Assembly: GCA_013214025.1 (NCBI GenBank)
Contig: JABSRN010000003.1
Span: 62,001-126,000 of the forward strand
DNA length: 64,000 bases
Direction: 5' to 3'
From: Polyangiaceae bacterium
GTDB taxonomy: Bacteria > Myxococcota_A > Polyangia > Polyangiales > Polyangiaceae
Part shown: one piece after another, positions 44,281 to 53,787 of the stretch
Position numbering within the stretch: position 1 is the stretch's first letter
How the letters are laid out: every line of letters begins with the position of its first letter
Program-made: the position numbers and the translations under genes
The notes under the pieces: model-generated
Databases searched by the model: none
Told to the model about the DNA's origin: nothing
The model's input: the letters and a program-made list of their open reading frames with translations, nothing else

Positions 44281-46287
44281 ATGGCGTGGCGCTCCTTGCT
44301 GGGCCTCGTCGCCTTCGCCTGTTTCGGATGCTCCAACAGCCCCTATCCCGAGGAAGATAGCGACACCAAGATCCTGTATCGCTCTTTTGAGGAAGCGCCG
44401 AAGAATCTGGACCCCGCCTACGCCTACACCACGAGCGCCACAGCGATTCTGGGTCGGGTTTACGATACTCTGTTAGAGTACCACTATCTCAAGCGCCCCT
44501 ACCAACTGATCGGTGGCATCGCTAAGGAGGTCCCCACCGCGGAGGTGCTGGACGATGGGACGATTCGCTATGGCTTCGAGCTCCGCGGCGAGATGCTCTA
44601 TCAGGACGATCCGTGTTTCGCTGCCTACGGAGGCGGGGCGACCCGTCAGGTCTTGGCTGGCGACTTGGTGTTCGCGTTTCAGCGCCTGGCCGATCCCCTT
44701 GTAAACAGTCCCGTTTTTCAATCCTTCGCCAATCTGAAAGGCTTCGCAGAATTCGCCAAAGCTTTGGCCGAGCGTCGGAAGCGCGATCCTGCGTTCCGCA
44801 AGCTGCCCCCCCGTGAACAGTATCGGGCCGTGGGAGGCATCAGTGGTGTGGTCAGCGAAGGGCCCCACCATTTTGAACTGGTGTTGGCGCGGCCCTACCC
44901 GCAAATCCTCGAATGGCTCGCGATGCATTTTAGCGCGCCGGTTCCGTGGGAAGCCGTGCAGCACTACGACGGCAAGGAGGGGCGTGACCACTTCAAGGAC
45001 CATCCGGTCGGCTCAGGCCCGTATTACCTGTCGGAGTACGCAAAAGAGAGTCGCTACGTTCTCGAAAAAAATCTCAATTGGTACGGAGTCAAACATCCGG
45101 AGTGGAAAGCAGCCGGCGCGGTTTATCCCACCAGTGGCGCCCCCGGAGACGAGGCACATGGCCTGCTCCCGGCGGAGTACGTAGGTAAGCCGCTTCCCTT
45201 TATTGAGCGCATTGTTACCGTGCGGGACAAAGAGTCGATTCCGGCGTTCGGGAAATTTTTGCAGGGTTACTACGATTCGAGCGGAATCGTGAAAGAGAGC
45301 TTCGACCAGCTGGTGCGTGGGGACGCGCTCAGCGAGGAGATGTCTGCCCGGGGAATGAAGCTGGAGAAGTCTGCGAAGAGCGACATCTTCTATCTCGGCT
45401 TCAACATGGATGACCCCGTTGTGGGCTCTGCCAAAGGCGCGCGGTCTCGTGCACTGAGGCAGGCAATGAGCTTGATGGTGGACGTGCTGGAATACACTCG
45501 GGTGTTCACCAATGGTCGCGGGATCCCCGCTCAGTCGCCGTTGCCACCGGGTATTTTTGGCTACGACGCCGAATACAAGAACCCCTTTCGTACGGTGGAC
45601 CTCAAGCGCGCGCAGGCCCTGATGGTGGAGGCGGGCTACCCTGGCGGGATCGATCCCAAGACGAATAAGCCCCTGCGACTGAGCTTCGATACATCAGACA
45701 CGAGTCCAGATGGTGGTGCGCGATTCAAGTTTTTCGTCAAAGCGTGGCGTCAGCTTGGCATCTCAGTGGAAGTATCCGCCACTGACTACAACCGCTTCCA
45801 AAAGAAGATGCGGGAGGGGGCATTTCAGATTTTTCAGTGGGGTTGGGTAGCGGATTATCCCGATCCGGAAAACTTCATGTTCTTGCTTTGGTCAAAGATG
45901 AGCCGAAAGAAGAGTGGCGGACCCAACACCGCGAATTTTTCTAACGCCAAGTACGACGAGCTCTTCCTGAAAATGGCCACACGGGAAAACGATGATCGGC
46001 GTATGGAGATCATGAAGGAAATGCGCACCTTACTGGAGCACGAACGCCCCTGGATCGAGCTGTACCATCGAGAGAGTTACGTGCTGCGACACGGCTGGCT
46101 AAAGAACGTGAAGGCGCCCGGGCTGTCTCTGCCGGTGAGCAAGTATTGGGACCTGGACGCCGCCGAGCGCGGCCGGCGTCGGACGGAATGGAATCGGCCC
46201 ATCTATTGGCCGGCGTTCCTATTGCTCTTCATGGGGCTGGCTATCATCGCTCCCGGTATCCGAACCTTCTACCAGGAGCGACAGTAA
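44281..46287 (+). CDS. oligopeptide ABC transporter substrate-binding lipoprotein
   Basis: 668 aa from the ATG at 44281, which gives an ideal lipoprotein signal (MAWRSLLGLVAFACFGCSNS). SBP family 5 features: SFEEAPKNLDPAYAYTT, AGDLVFAFQRLADP, GSGPYYLSEY, and NANFSNAKYDELF-like TANFSNAKYDELFLKM. The C-terminus carries a hydrophobic helix (PAFLLLFMGLAIIAPGI) that is uncommon for such proteins. First gene of a five-gene operon; its TAA stop overlaps the permease ATG (TAATG). Longer start at 44209 also open. Confidence 0.92.
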   Translation: MAWRSLLGLVAFACFGCSNSPYPEEDSDTKILYRSFEEAPKNLDPAYAYTTSATAILGRVYDTLLEYHYLKRPYQLIGGIAKEVPTAEVLDDGTIRYGFELRGEMLYQDDPCFAAYGGGATRQVLAGDLVFAFQRLADPLVNSPVFQSFANLKGFAEFAKALAERRKRDPAFRKLPPREQYRAVGGISGVVSEGPHHFELVLARPYPQILEWLAMHFSAPVPWEAVQHYDGKEGRDHFKDHPVGSGPYYLSEYAKESRYVLEKNLNWYGVKHPEWKAAGAVYPTSGAPGDEAHGLLPAEYVGKPLPFIERIVTVRDKESIPAFGKFLQGYYDSSGIVKESFDQLVRGDALSEEMSARGMKLEKSAKSDIFYLGFNMDDPVVGSAKGARSRALRQAMSLMVDVLEYTRVFTNGRGIPAQSPLPPGIFGYDAEYKNPFRTVDLKRAQALMVEAGYPGGIDPKTNKPLRLSFDTSDTSPDGGARFKFFVKAWRQLGISVEVSATDYNRFQKKMREGAFQIFQWGWVADYPDPENFMFLLWSKMSRKKSGGPNTANFSNAKYDELFLKMATRENDDRRMEIMKEMRTLLEHERPWIELYHRESYVLRHGWLKNVKAPGLSLPVSKYWDLDAAERGRRRTEWNRPIYWPAFLLLFMGLAIIAPGIRTFYQERQ

Positions 46288-47270
46288 TGCTGGCCTATGT
46301 ACTGAGAAAACTCGCCTACGGTGGGCTCACTGTGCTCGGCGTGTTGCTGTTGATATTTGTGATCTTTTTCGCGATGGCTCGCCCGGATGATGTCGCTCGT
46401 CGCGCCCTGGGCGAGAAAGCCCAGGGCGCCCAGATTGAAAAATGGAAGGCGAAACACGGCTACGATAAACCACTCTGGCCAACCCTAGCCAAGCCGGGAG
46501 GCAGCCTGCTGCAGGCCCATTACGTGAGCCTGTTGAGCTTCGAGTTCGGTAATAGCGACTTGAACGACTCGCCTATCGGCACAACCATTCGGGACGGCAT
46601 GGGGGCGAGCCTGGCCCTCACGATTCCGATGTTCCTCAGCGGTTTGGTGCTGGGTTTGGTGCTGGCGCTGTTTGTGGCGTTCTTCCGCGAAACCTACATC
46701 GACACCATGGGAGTGTTCCTCTGCGTGCTGGGGATGAGCGTCTCGATACTGATCTACATTATCGGATCCCAGTTTGTGTTCGCGAAGATGCTGCGCTGGT
46801 TCCCCATCTCTGGCTTCGATACCGACGTCATCGCTGACGGTAACTGGAATCTATTGCTTCGTTTCTTGGCGCTACCGGTCACTGTGGGAGTGTTGAGCTC
46901 CTTCGGGGGCGATACGCGATTCTATCGGACGGTGTTTGTGGAAGAGGTGAATCGCGACTACGTACGCACCGCACGGGCCAAAGGAGCCGGCGAGATGCGA
47001 GTGATGTTGCGCCATGTGTTGCGCAACGCCATGATCCCCATCCTCACGCGGGTGGTCGTTGCCATCCCGTTTTTGTTTACCGGCTCCCTGCTGTTGGAAG
47101 CCTTCTTCGGTATCCCGGGCTTGGGTTCGATAACGGTCGACGCCATCGCCGGTAACGACTTTTCTGTCTTGCGGGTCATGGTGTACATCTTTGCGCTGCT
47201 GTTTATTCTCGCTCAGATTGCGACGGACATCAGCTACACCTTGGTGGATCCCCGGGTGAGGCTCGAGTGA
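46287..47270 (+). CDS. oligopeptide ABC transporter permease (DppB/OppB-like)
   Basis: 327 aa, six predicted membrane helices. N-terminal helix (GGLTVLGVLLLIFVIFFAMA), then the inner-membrane core, and the permease EAA-like segment RTARAKGAGEMRVMLRHVLRNAMIPILT that contacts the ATPase. Starts inside the stop of the substrate-binding gene and its own stop overlaps the next permease start, a tightly coupled operon. Confidence 0.93.
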   Translation: MLAYVLRKLAYGGLTVLGVLLLIFVIFFAMARPDDVARRALGEKAQGAQIEKWKAKHGYDKPLWPTLAKPGGSLLQAHYVSLLSFEFGNSDLNDSPIGTTIRDGMGASLALTIPMFLSGLVLGLVLALFVAFFRETYIDTMGVFLCVLGMSVSILIYIIGSQFVFAKMLRWFPISGFDTDVIADGNWNLLLRFLALPVTVGVLSSFGGDTRFYRTVFVEEVNRDYVRTARAKGAGEMRVMLRHVLRNAMIPILTRVVVAIPFLFTGSLLLEAFFGIPGLGSITVDAIAGNDFSVLRVMVYIFALLFILAQIATDISYTLVDPRVRLE

Positions 47271-48289
47271 TGGAATCCTGGATGGTCTCCAATCTGGTGG
47301 TGGCAGTGCTCTTGGTAGGGGGCGCGTGGATTGCTGTGGCTGTTTCTCGCCACGACATCTGGCGGGCGGCGGTCCAACAAGTGTGGAAGCGGCGGCCGGG
47401 AGCTGTGCTGGTGGTGTGCGTGTACGTGTTATTGGCGCTGCTTGATTCCGTGGCATGGCGTGGCAACGTAGATACCGGGAGTGACGTTGTGGCTCAGCAT
47501 GAAGCGGTGACCCTGCTCGAGCGGTTGTTCGGCGACGCGCAAGAGAAGAGCTACTCGGCACCGCTGGCGGATATCGAATTCTACGATCACTCGCCACTCA
47601 AACACCCGGGATCCCATCTGTTCGGTACCGACATTCTTGGGGGCGACGTGTTCTTGATGACGCTCAAAGGCGCTCGGGTGGCACTGTTAATCGGCGGACT
47701 GACGAGCCTCATTGCCATCCCACTGGCGCTCTTGTTTGGCATCCCCGCCGGATATTTCGGCAAACGAATTGACGACGTGGTGTTCTTCATTATGTCCACC
47801 TTGGCGAGCATTCCGACGTTACTGCTGCTGATATCGATCACGGTGGCTCTGGGTCGCAGCACTCTGGTCGTGTGTTTCGCCCTCGCCGTCACGAGTTGGG
47901 TAGGATTTTGCCGTATCGCCCGCGGGGAGACCATGAAGCTTAGGGAGATGGATTATGTTCATGCCGCGCGGCTGATGGGGGCATCCGAGACGACCATCAT
48001 CCTGAGGCACATCCTGCCGAATCTGATGCACCTGGTGGTCATCACCTTTGTCCTGATGTTTTCCGGACTGGTGCTCTCCGAGGCCGTGCTGGCATGGCTG
48101 GGCATCGGCGTGAACGGGAGCTGGGGATTGATGATCGCTAAGGCCAAGGACGAGCTCAGCCGGGATCCGGCGGTGTGGTGGAATGTTGGCGGGGCCGGAG
48201 TGGGCCTGTTCGGTCTGCTGTTGGCGGTGAACTTCCTGGGGGATGCCGTACGCGATGCCCTCGATCCGCGGACGCGGAAAGAGTCATAA
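47270..48289 (+). CDS. oligopeptide ABC transporter permease (DppC/OppC-like)
   Basis: 339 aa. An extra N-terminal helix (about 5-25) precedes the OppC core. Cytoplasmic HLFGTDILGGDVF near 120 is typical of the DppC family, as is the EAA-type loop VHAARLMGASETTIILRHILPNL. ATG at 47270 shares bases with the preceding TGA; a GTG at 47267 is an alternative. Forms the second half of the transmembrane channel with the upstream permease. Confidence 0.92.
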   Translation: MESWMVSNLVVAVLLVGGAWIAVAVSRHDIWRAAVQQVWKRRPGAVLVVCVYVLLALLDSVAWRGNVDTGSDVVAQHEAVTLLERLFGDAQEKSYSAPLADIEFYDHSPLKHPGSHLFGTDILGGDVFLMTLKGARVALLIGGLTSLIAIPLALLFGIPAGYFGKRIDDVVFFIMSTLASIPTLLLLISITVALGRSTLVVCFALAVTSWVGFCRIARGETMKLREMDYVHAARLMGASETTIILRHILPNLMHLVVITFVLMFSGLVLSEAVLAWLGIGVNGSWGLMIAKAKDELSRDPAVWWNVGGAGVGLFGLLLAVNFLGDAVRDALDPRTRKES

Positions 48290-48293
48290 GATC

Positions 48294-49271
48294 ATGAGTG
48301 AGTTCCTACTAGAGGTGCAAGATCTGGTGACGAGTTTCCCCGGCAGCGGGAGCGAACGCGCCCGAGTGGTGGACGGCGTGAGCTTCAACATTCGCCCGGG
48401 TGAGGTGATGGCGCTCGTGGGCGAAAGTGGCTGCGGTAAATCCGTTAGTGCCTTGTCGTTGCTTCGGCTCGTCCCGAAGCCTGGTGCGATCGAGTCCGGG
48501 AGCGTCTTGCTCGATGGCAAAGACATCCTGTCCCTGAGCGTGCCTGATATGAGGAAAGTACGTGGACACGAAATGTCCATGATCTTCCAGGAACCCATGA
48601 CGAGCCTGAATCCGGTCGTTCGAGTGGGCGACCAAGTGGTCGAGGCCATTCGCCTTCATGAGGATGTGAGTGTCAAAGCGGCGCGATCGAGGACTTTGGA
48701 GTTGTTTAAACAAGTCCGTATTCCCGATCCCGAGGTGCGGCTTGACGCCTACCCGCACCACCTCTCCGGCGGGCTCAAGCAACGTATCATGATCGCGATG
48801 GCGCTGGCGACGCGACCAAAACTGATCATCGCTGACGAACCGACCACGGCGCTAGATGTAACGATTCAGGCGCAAATCTTGTCCCTGCTTCGTCAGTTGC
48901 AGCAGGAACTCGACACGGCCGTTCTGCTCATCACTCACGATCTGGGCGTGGTGAACGAGCTCGCCGATCGTATCAGCGTGATGTACGCGGGCCGCATCGT
49001 GGAGCAGGGCGATCGCCGCGAAGTGCTGGCCAATCCTGGGCATCCGTACACCCGCGGATTGCTTCGATCGATGCCGGGTCTGGGTCGTCCCGGCGAGCCA
49101 CTAGCAGAAATTTCTGGCATGGTCCCGGCGCCTGCGGATTGGCCCCGTGGCTGCCGCTTTTGTACGCGCTGTTCCGAGGTGCTCGATATTTGCGAGTCGG
49201 AAGTACCCGCGAGGCGACGCCTTTCGCTCACTCACCATGTGGCTTGTCATGCGGTGGAGGCGACAGAATGA
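48294..49271 (+). CDS. oligopeptide ABC transporter ATPase (OppD/DppD-like)
   Basis: 325 aa. Walker A GESGCGKS, Q-loop, signature LSGGLKQRIMIAMAL, Walker B LIIADEPTTALDV and H-loop THD, plus the oligopeptide-type C-terminal domain with PAGCRF-like GCRFCTRCSEVLDICES. Hydrolyses ATP at the inner membrane together with the following ATPase. Stop overlaps the next ATG. Confidence 0.94.
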   Translation: MSEFLLEVQDLVTSFPGSGSERARVVDGVSFNIRPGEVMALVGESGCGKSVSALSLLRLVPKPGAIESGSVLLDGKDILSLSVPDMRKVRGHEMSMIFQEPMTSLNPVVRVGDQVVEAIRLHEDVSVKAARSRTLELFKQVRIPDPEVRLDAYPHHLSGGLKQRIMIAMALATRPKLIIADEPTTALDVTIQAQILSLLRQLQQELDTAVLLITHDLGVVNELADRISVMYAGRIVEQGDRREVLANPGHPYTRGLLRSMPGLGRPGEPLAEISGMVPAPADWPRGCRFCTRCSEVLDICESEVPARRRLSLTHHVACHAVEATE

Positions 49272-50290
49272 GCGGCGATAGCAGTCAAACAGCGCCCGGC
49301 GAGCCCCTGCTCCGAGTGGAGGGACTGCGCACTTGGTTCCCGATTAAATCCGGTGTGTTTCAAAGAACCGTGGGGCATGTTCGCGCGGTGGACGGAGTCG
49401 ACATCACCGTGCACGCTGGTGAAACGGTGGCGCTAGTGGGAGAGAGCGGATGTGGCAAGACTACGGCCGGGCGCTCGCTGCTCAGATTGATCGAACCCCG
49501 GGAAGGTGTCGTCTTCTTCGAGGGGCGCGATCTGTTAAAGCTTCCCAAGAAGGAGCTGAGGGACGCACGTCGAACGGCCCAAATGGTCTTTCAGGATCCC
49601 ATGAGTTCACTCAACCCGCGTTTGCGAGTTCGGGATATCATCGCTGAGGGCATGGACTCTTTCGGCATCGGCCGGGACAAAGCGGAACGCACCGAGCGAG
49701 TGGCCGAGCTGCTGGAACGGGTACAGCTCAAGGCGGACCATATGTCACGCTACCCTCATGAGTTCTCGGGAGGTCAGCGCCAGCGCATCGGTATCGCGCG
49801 GGCGCTCTCGGTGGAGCCCAGATTGCTGGTGCTGGACGAAGCGGTGTCTGCGTTGGATGTATCGATTCAGGCTCAGGTGCTGAACCTACTGAGTGAGCTC
49901 CAGCGCGACTTGGCCCTCGCCTACCTATTCATCACTCACGATCTGTCAGTGGTACGATATCTCGCAAAACGGGTATGTGTCATGTACCTCGGGCAGGTAG
50001 TCGAAGAGGCCAGCGCCGAAGAGCTGTTTCGGGACCCCCAGCACCCTTACACACGAGGACTGCTCTCCGCGATTCCGTCCATTGATCCGGACCGGCGCGG
50101 ATTGGATGTGAGCTTCGAAGGTGACGTTCCGAGTTCCGCCAATCCTCCCAGTGGCTGTCGCTTCCATACACGTTGTCCCCAGGTCATGGATCGATGCCGT
50201 GTCGAGGAGCCGCAGCTGATTCAGCTATCCGGCCGTCAGAGTCGGTGCTTTCTCAGCGAGGAGGGGAGCTGTGGAGTCTCGCTTGGCTAG
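49268..50290 (+). CDS. oligopeptide ABC transporter ATPase (OppF/DppF-like)
   Basis: 340 aa. Walker [10 protein letters not shown], signature [15 protein letters not shown], Walker [14 protein letters not shown] and C-terminal [15 protein letters not shown]. Overlaps the preceding gene by ATGA and its 3' end overlaps the start of the thioredoxin lipoprotein gene by 20 bp. Last transporter component of the operon. Confidence 0.94.
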   Translation: MSGDSSQTAPGEPLLRVEGLRTWFPIKSGVFQRTVGHVRAVDGVDITVHAGETVALVGESGCGKTTAGRSLLRLIEPREGVVFFEGRDLLKLPKKELRDARRTAQMVFQDPMSSLNPRLRVRDIIAEGMDSFGIGRDKAERTERVAELLERVQLKADHMSRYPHEFSGGQRQRIGIARALSVEPRLLVLDEAVSALDVSIQAQVLNLLSELQRDLALAYLFITHDLSVVRYLAKRVCVMYLGQVVEEASAEELFRDPQHPYTRGLLSAIPSIDPDRRGLDVSFEGDVPSSANPPSGCRFHTRCPQVMDRCRVEEPQLIQLSGRQSRCFLSEEGSCGVSLG

Positions 50291-50822
50291 GCAGCGGCAT
50301 GGCGTCGCGAGGGTCTGGGGAGTCGCCTGGGTCTGGGGAGCAGGACTGCTGGCGTGTCAGTCAGGGAGCCCGGGCGCAGCCAGTCGAGAGGAAGCCCGGG
50401 GAGTGAGCGCATCTCCCCCCGCGAGCAGTCCCCCGCCGTTTTTGTTGCCTGGTCAACAGAGCTCCCTCGCAAGCCATTTACAAATGGTAACGGCCAAGTA
50501 CCCGAAGCGGGATGTACTAGTCTACGTGGGCGCATCCTGGTGTGAGCCCTGTCGATACTTCCACCAAGCCGTCGTGGATGGAGTGGTGGCTCAGCAACTC
50601 GCTGGCTTTACCTTCGTTGAGTACGATGTCAGCGAGCATCGAGACGCGTTGGCAGCCGCGGGCTACGGCTCGAAACTGGTTCCTCTCTTCGTCTACCCAG
50701 ATGAGGACGGGCGGGCCTCATCGTTTCGAATAGAGGGCAGCGTAAAAGGTACGACGGCGGTCGCTCGCAATTTGGTGCCGCGGCTATTGCAGCTGAAGCA
50801 ACGGCGACGGCGGAGCCGCTAG
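50271..50822 (+). CDS. thioredoxin-fold lipoprotein
   Basis: 183 aa. GTG start at 50271 with GAGGGGAG just upstream, overlapping the ATPase gene end. Signal to lipobox GLLAC (Cys29), Ser/Pro-rich spacer, then a thioredoxin domain with GASWCEPCRYF (Cys91/Cys94) and the cis-Pro strand SKLVPLFVYPDEDG. Envelope thiol-disulfide exchange protein. Cotranscription with the oligopeptide transporter suggests a joint role, for example keeping a periplasmic cysteine peptide or binding protein reduced; inference only. Confidence 0.85.
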   Translation: MESRLARQRHGVARVWGVAWVWGAGLLACQSGSPGAASREEARGVSASPPASSPPPFLLPGQQSSLASHLQMVTAKYPKRDVLVYVGASWCEPCRYFHQAVVDGVVAQQLAGFTFVEYDVSEHRDALAAAGYGSKLVPLFVYPDEDGRASSFRIEGSVKGTTAVARNLVPRLLQLKQRRRRSR

Positions 50823-50886
50823 GGCCCGGGCCAAGGCGGACTGCCCCGTGCACATTCGCTCGGTCAGACGGGCCAGGCCCGCTGGC

Positions 50887-51207
50887 TCATCCCGTGCGGG
50901 TGATTAGATGATAGCCGAAGGGCGTCTCGATCACGCCGCTGCGACCGCCGACGTCCATACCGAAGGCGGATTCCTCGAAGGCGCCGACCATTTGTCCGCG
51001 GCCGAAGGGGCCCAGGTCACCGCCGGACTTAGCGGAGGGACAATCCGAGTGTTTCTTGGCGAGCTCGGAGAAGTCTGCGCCGCCCTCAAGTTGCGTGTTG
51101 ATCTCGTTGATGAGGGTTTTCGCCTCCTCCTGACTGCGTGTCGCCGTCGACCGTTCGGAGCCTTGGTACATGAGGAGAATGTGGGATGCGCGTACTTGAT
51201 CAGCCAT
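50887..51207 (-). CDS. parvulin-type peptidyl-prolyl isomerase (PpiC-like)
   Basis: 106 aa, a single free-standing parvulin domain: RASHILLMY near the start, FSELAKKHSDCPSAKSGGDLGPFGRGQMV, and C-terminal ETPFGYHLITRTG. No signal peptide, so cytosolic. ATG at 51207 gives the standard PpiC length; upstream codons in the frame do not match the family. Converges on the thioredoxin gene and follows the kinase gene on the same strand. Confidence 0.9.
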   Translation of the reverse strand: MADQVRASHILLMYQGSERSTATRSQEEAKTLINEINTQLEGGADFSELAKKHSDCPSAKSGGDLGPFGRGQMVGAFEESAFGMDVGGRSGVIETPFGYHLITRTG

Positions 51208-51274
51208 ATACGAGCGATAAGCTCCCCGACGGGGGGATGCAAGGGCGCGGGCCGCCAGGGCGCGTCGATGCAGT

Positions 51275-53314
51275 CTAAAATTCCACCCAACCCAAGGCAT
51301 GTCCGATGACGATGGCGGAGTTCGCTTCGTTTTCCGAAACTCGGCGGCGTCCGGCGATGCCGTCCTCGATCAGTTCATTCCGAGTGGTGGCGACCGAAAG
51401 GTGCATGCGAGCGAGGCTTGGGATCTGCTGCAGGCTAGCGGGCGCTGTCCCGCGTTCTCGGCGATCCCGAGCGCTCGGAAATCGCGGTCCGGGTTTGAGC
51501 AGGAGCTGATCGTCCGGGAGTTCGACAGGCAGCCCGGAAGAAATGCGACGCACGATGCCCGCCATCATGGTGACGGCTAGGTCTAGATCCAGAGGGAATT
51601 GCACATGCCCAGGGGCGGTCCCTCGGTAGAAGGCGATGCTGCCGTGGCTCCAAGTACAGATGTCGGCGACGCGGTCGCGCCCTTGTTCCCGCAGCGCTCG
51701 GAACACCTGCATGGCGCTGAGGGTTTCCAGTCCGACTAGCGTATCTCCCAGCTTACCGCCGTAGCGACTCAACATGGTGAGCGCTAGCTCGAGCTGGTCG
51801 CGGGTGAGGATCTTGCGGCGCACTAGGTATTCGCCCAGCAGTTCGGCTTTTTCTGAAGAGGCAACATGGGTGAGACGCCCGCCGCGCAAGTACAATTCTT
51901 TGCGTTGTCGGGTTCCAGAACGATCGTCGTACACGACGAAGAGTCCGCCGGTTTCTCGCTGTACTCGCATGCGAGTGAGCACCTCGACCATGCTGGAAAC
52001 GTTCAATTCGGCGGCGAAGTCGGGAGCCCCGGGGGCAAACAGCACGCCGGTGGTGCCGGTGGTTGACGGCAGCACATGGCGAGCGAGCTCCTCGATTTCG
52101 CTGATGGGACGGAGCGAAGCGCCCATGAGAGATACGTGATCTTCCCCGCAGAGCTCGCCGGTTGCGATCATCTCCACCAACTTGGCGAATCCGAGGTTCT
52201 CCAGGACCTTTCCGCTGGTCATGCGCACACGAGAGTCTTCGCAAGTCGGAGCCATCCCCCGGGAGCGAGCGCGAATGCCCGAGTCGAGTTTGGCCCGTAG
52301 ATCGAGGGAGGCCGAGCTCCGAACACGAGCTTTCAATCGTTCGGCGAATTTGGCTGAGTCTCGGCCCCAGCTCACCCATTCCGCGAGGGCAGCTTGCAGC
52401 ACCTCGGGCGATGGTTGCTCGTAGACCTTCAAGGCTTGGCTGAGCTCGGCAGCGGTGAGGTAGCGATCACCGGGTTCCCGCGCGAGAATTTTTTGGCAAA
52501 TGTCGAAAAGCCCAGCGGGCAGCTGACTTCGCACAGCGCGCAGCGGTTCGATGTCTGCGTCACGGATGCTCAGCAGTACCGCCAATTGTCCACTGCCGGA
52601 GAACACGCGAGCACCGAGCAGTAGCTCGCCGAAGACCGCACCGAGTGCGAATAGGTCGGCGCGATGATCCACCGGCTCTCCCGCAAGTTGCTCAGGGGCC
52701 AAGTAGCCAAATTTGCCTTTGACTGAGTCGGCCGTGCGGCGAGATTGCGGTTCCGGAGCGTCTTGGCGAGCGATCCCAAAATCGCCCAGTTTTACCTCTC
52801 CGTCTAAGGACAGGTAAATGTTCGAGGGGGACACGTCGGCATGAACGATCCTGAGCGGCGTGCCGTGCTCGTCCTCGGCCTCGTGAACGGCGCTCAGAGC
52901 GTCCGCGATGCAGCGCGCGATGTAGACGGCGAGAGCAGGAGGGAACGCGCGCTGATCAGCGGCAGCCCGACGGGCGAGCCGATGCAGGTCGACGCCTTCC
53001 ACGTACTCCAGGGCCAGGTACGGCTCGTTGCGTACCATGCCTGCGCCATACACCTTCACCACATTGGGGTGGTGGATCGCTTGCAGTAGTTGGGCTTCGT
53101 GATTGAGGTGAGCGAAGTCCGCTGCGCCTTCGTCATCAGGCAGTGGGCGTTTGATGACGAGTTCAGGGGCGGGTTTGTCCCCCGAGGTCGGGCGCGCGAG
53201 AAACACCTCGGCGGATCCGCCGACGGCAATCCTACGCTCCAATATGAAGGGACCAAACGGCTCCGACGACGGAACTACGGTGGTCCGGTCGGGCTCCTTC
53301 TCAGTTGCCCCCAT
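51275..53314 (-). CDS. Ser/Thr protein kinase with C-terminal DUF4388 region
   Basis: 679 aa from ATG 53314. Kinase domain about 20-285: glycine loop IAVGGSAEVF, Lys55 (VIKRP), catalytic loop IVHADVSPSN (HAD instead of HRD, Asp160), DFG at 178-180, APE-type YLAPEQLAG. About 380-600 contains DUF4388-like sequence (GLFVVYDDRSGTRQRKELYLRGGRLTHVASSEKAELLGEYLVRRKILTRDQLELAL region). No transmembrane helix, so cytosolic. A TTG at 53386 would add 24 residues. Typical myxobacterial signalling kinase; targets unknown. Confidence 0.88.
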   Translation of the reverse strand: MGATEKEPDRTTVVPSSEPFGPFILERRIAVGGSAEVFLARPTSGDKPAPELVIKRPLPDDEGAADFAHLNHEAQLLQAIHHPNVVKVYGAGMVRNEPYLALEYVEGVDLHRLARRAAADQRAFPPALAVYIARCIADALSAVHEAEDEHGTPLRIVHADVSPSNIYLSLDGEVKLGDFGIARQDAPEPQSRRTADSVKGKFGYLAPEQLAGEPVDHRADLFALGAVFGELLLGARVFSGSGQLAVLLSIRDADIEPLRAVRSQLPAGLFDICQKILAREPGDRYLTAAELSQALKVYEQPSPEVLQAALAEWVSWGRDSAKFAERLKARVRSSASLDLRAKLDSGIRARSRGMAPTCEDSRVRMTSGKVLENLGFAKLVEMIATGELCGEDHVSLMGASLRPISEIEELARHVLPSTTGTTGVLFAPGAPDFAAELNVSSMVEVLTRMRVQRETGGLFVVYDDRSGTRQRKELYLRGGRLTHVASSEKAELLGEYLVRRKILTRDQLELALTMLSRYGGKLGDTLVGLETLSAMQVFRALREQGRDRVADICTWSHGSIAFYRGTAPGHVQFPLDLDLAVTMMAGIVRRISSGLPVELPDDQLLLKPGPRFPSARDRRERGTAPASLQQIPSLARMHLSVATTRNELIEDGIAGRRRVSENEANSAIVIGHALGWVEF

Positions 53315-53397
53315 ACTCCGATTAGTATGAAGACTGTTCTCGCCTGGCGCAGGTGTTCGGCCGGAGATACTTCCTTTATGCGTCAAAAGGGCGCGAC

Positions 53398-53562
53398 TTA
53401 TGCGGCCTCGTTATTGTTGAGAGCCTCGTCGCTGATCTCATCTTCGTGACGCTGGCGCTCGATTTCCCATAGGGTTCGGTCGAACATGTCCACCAGTTCC
53501 AATTGGGGAACAAATCGTTGGGAGCGGGGCTTCACTGCCCCTGGTTCTGAGCTGTCTGCCAT
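53398..53562 (-). CDS. 54-aa acidic small protein upstream of the kinase
   Basis: Starts MADSSEPGAVKPRSQRFVPQ and ends with a Glu/Asp/Asn-rich tail ending NNNEAA. A strong GGAGG lies 6 bp before the ATG, and the gene ends 83 bp before the kinase ATG (11 bp before the alternative TTG). The central LELVDMFDRTLWEIERQRHED could form an amphipathic helix. No match recognised. Possible kinase regulator by position only. Confidence 0.6.
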   Translation of the reverse strand: MADSSEPGAVKPRSQRFVPQLELVDMFDRTLWEIERQRHEDEISDEALNNNEAA

Positions 53563-53787
53563 GACGGCCTCCGTTGTTTAGTGTGACTCTTCTCGGATCG
53601 GCACCAATCAGCGTTCCTTGAACGAACTCCGCCGTACCGTCGAAATCGAGAAATATCGTTTAAGGTTGGGCGTCAATCGCCGTTCAGTGGTTGCTCTGGC
53701 GACTATCGGCCGGTTAGGAAGAGCTCAGCGAGCTGGTTTGCTGGGATCCGGAATGCGCAGTCACGTCTGTTGAGTTCGGCTTCCAGA

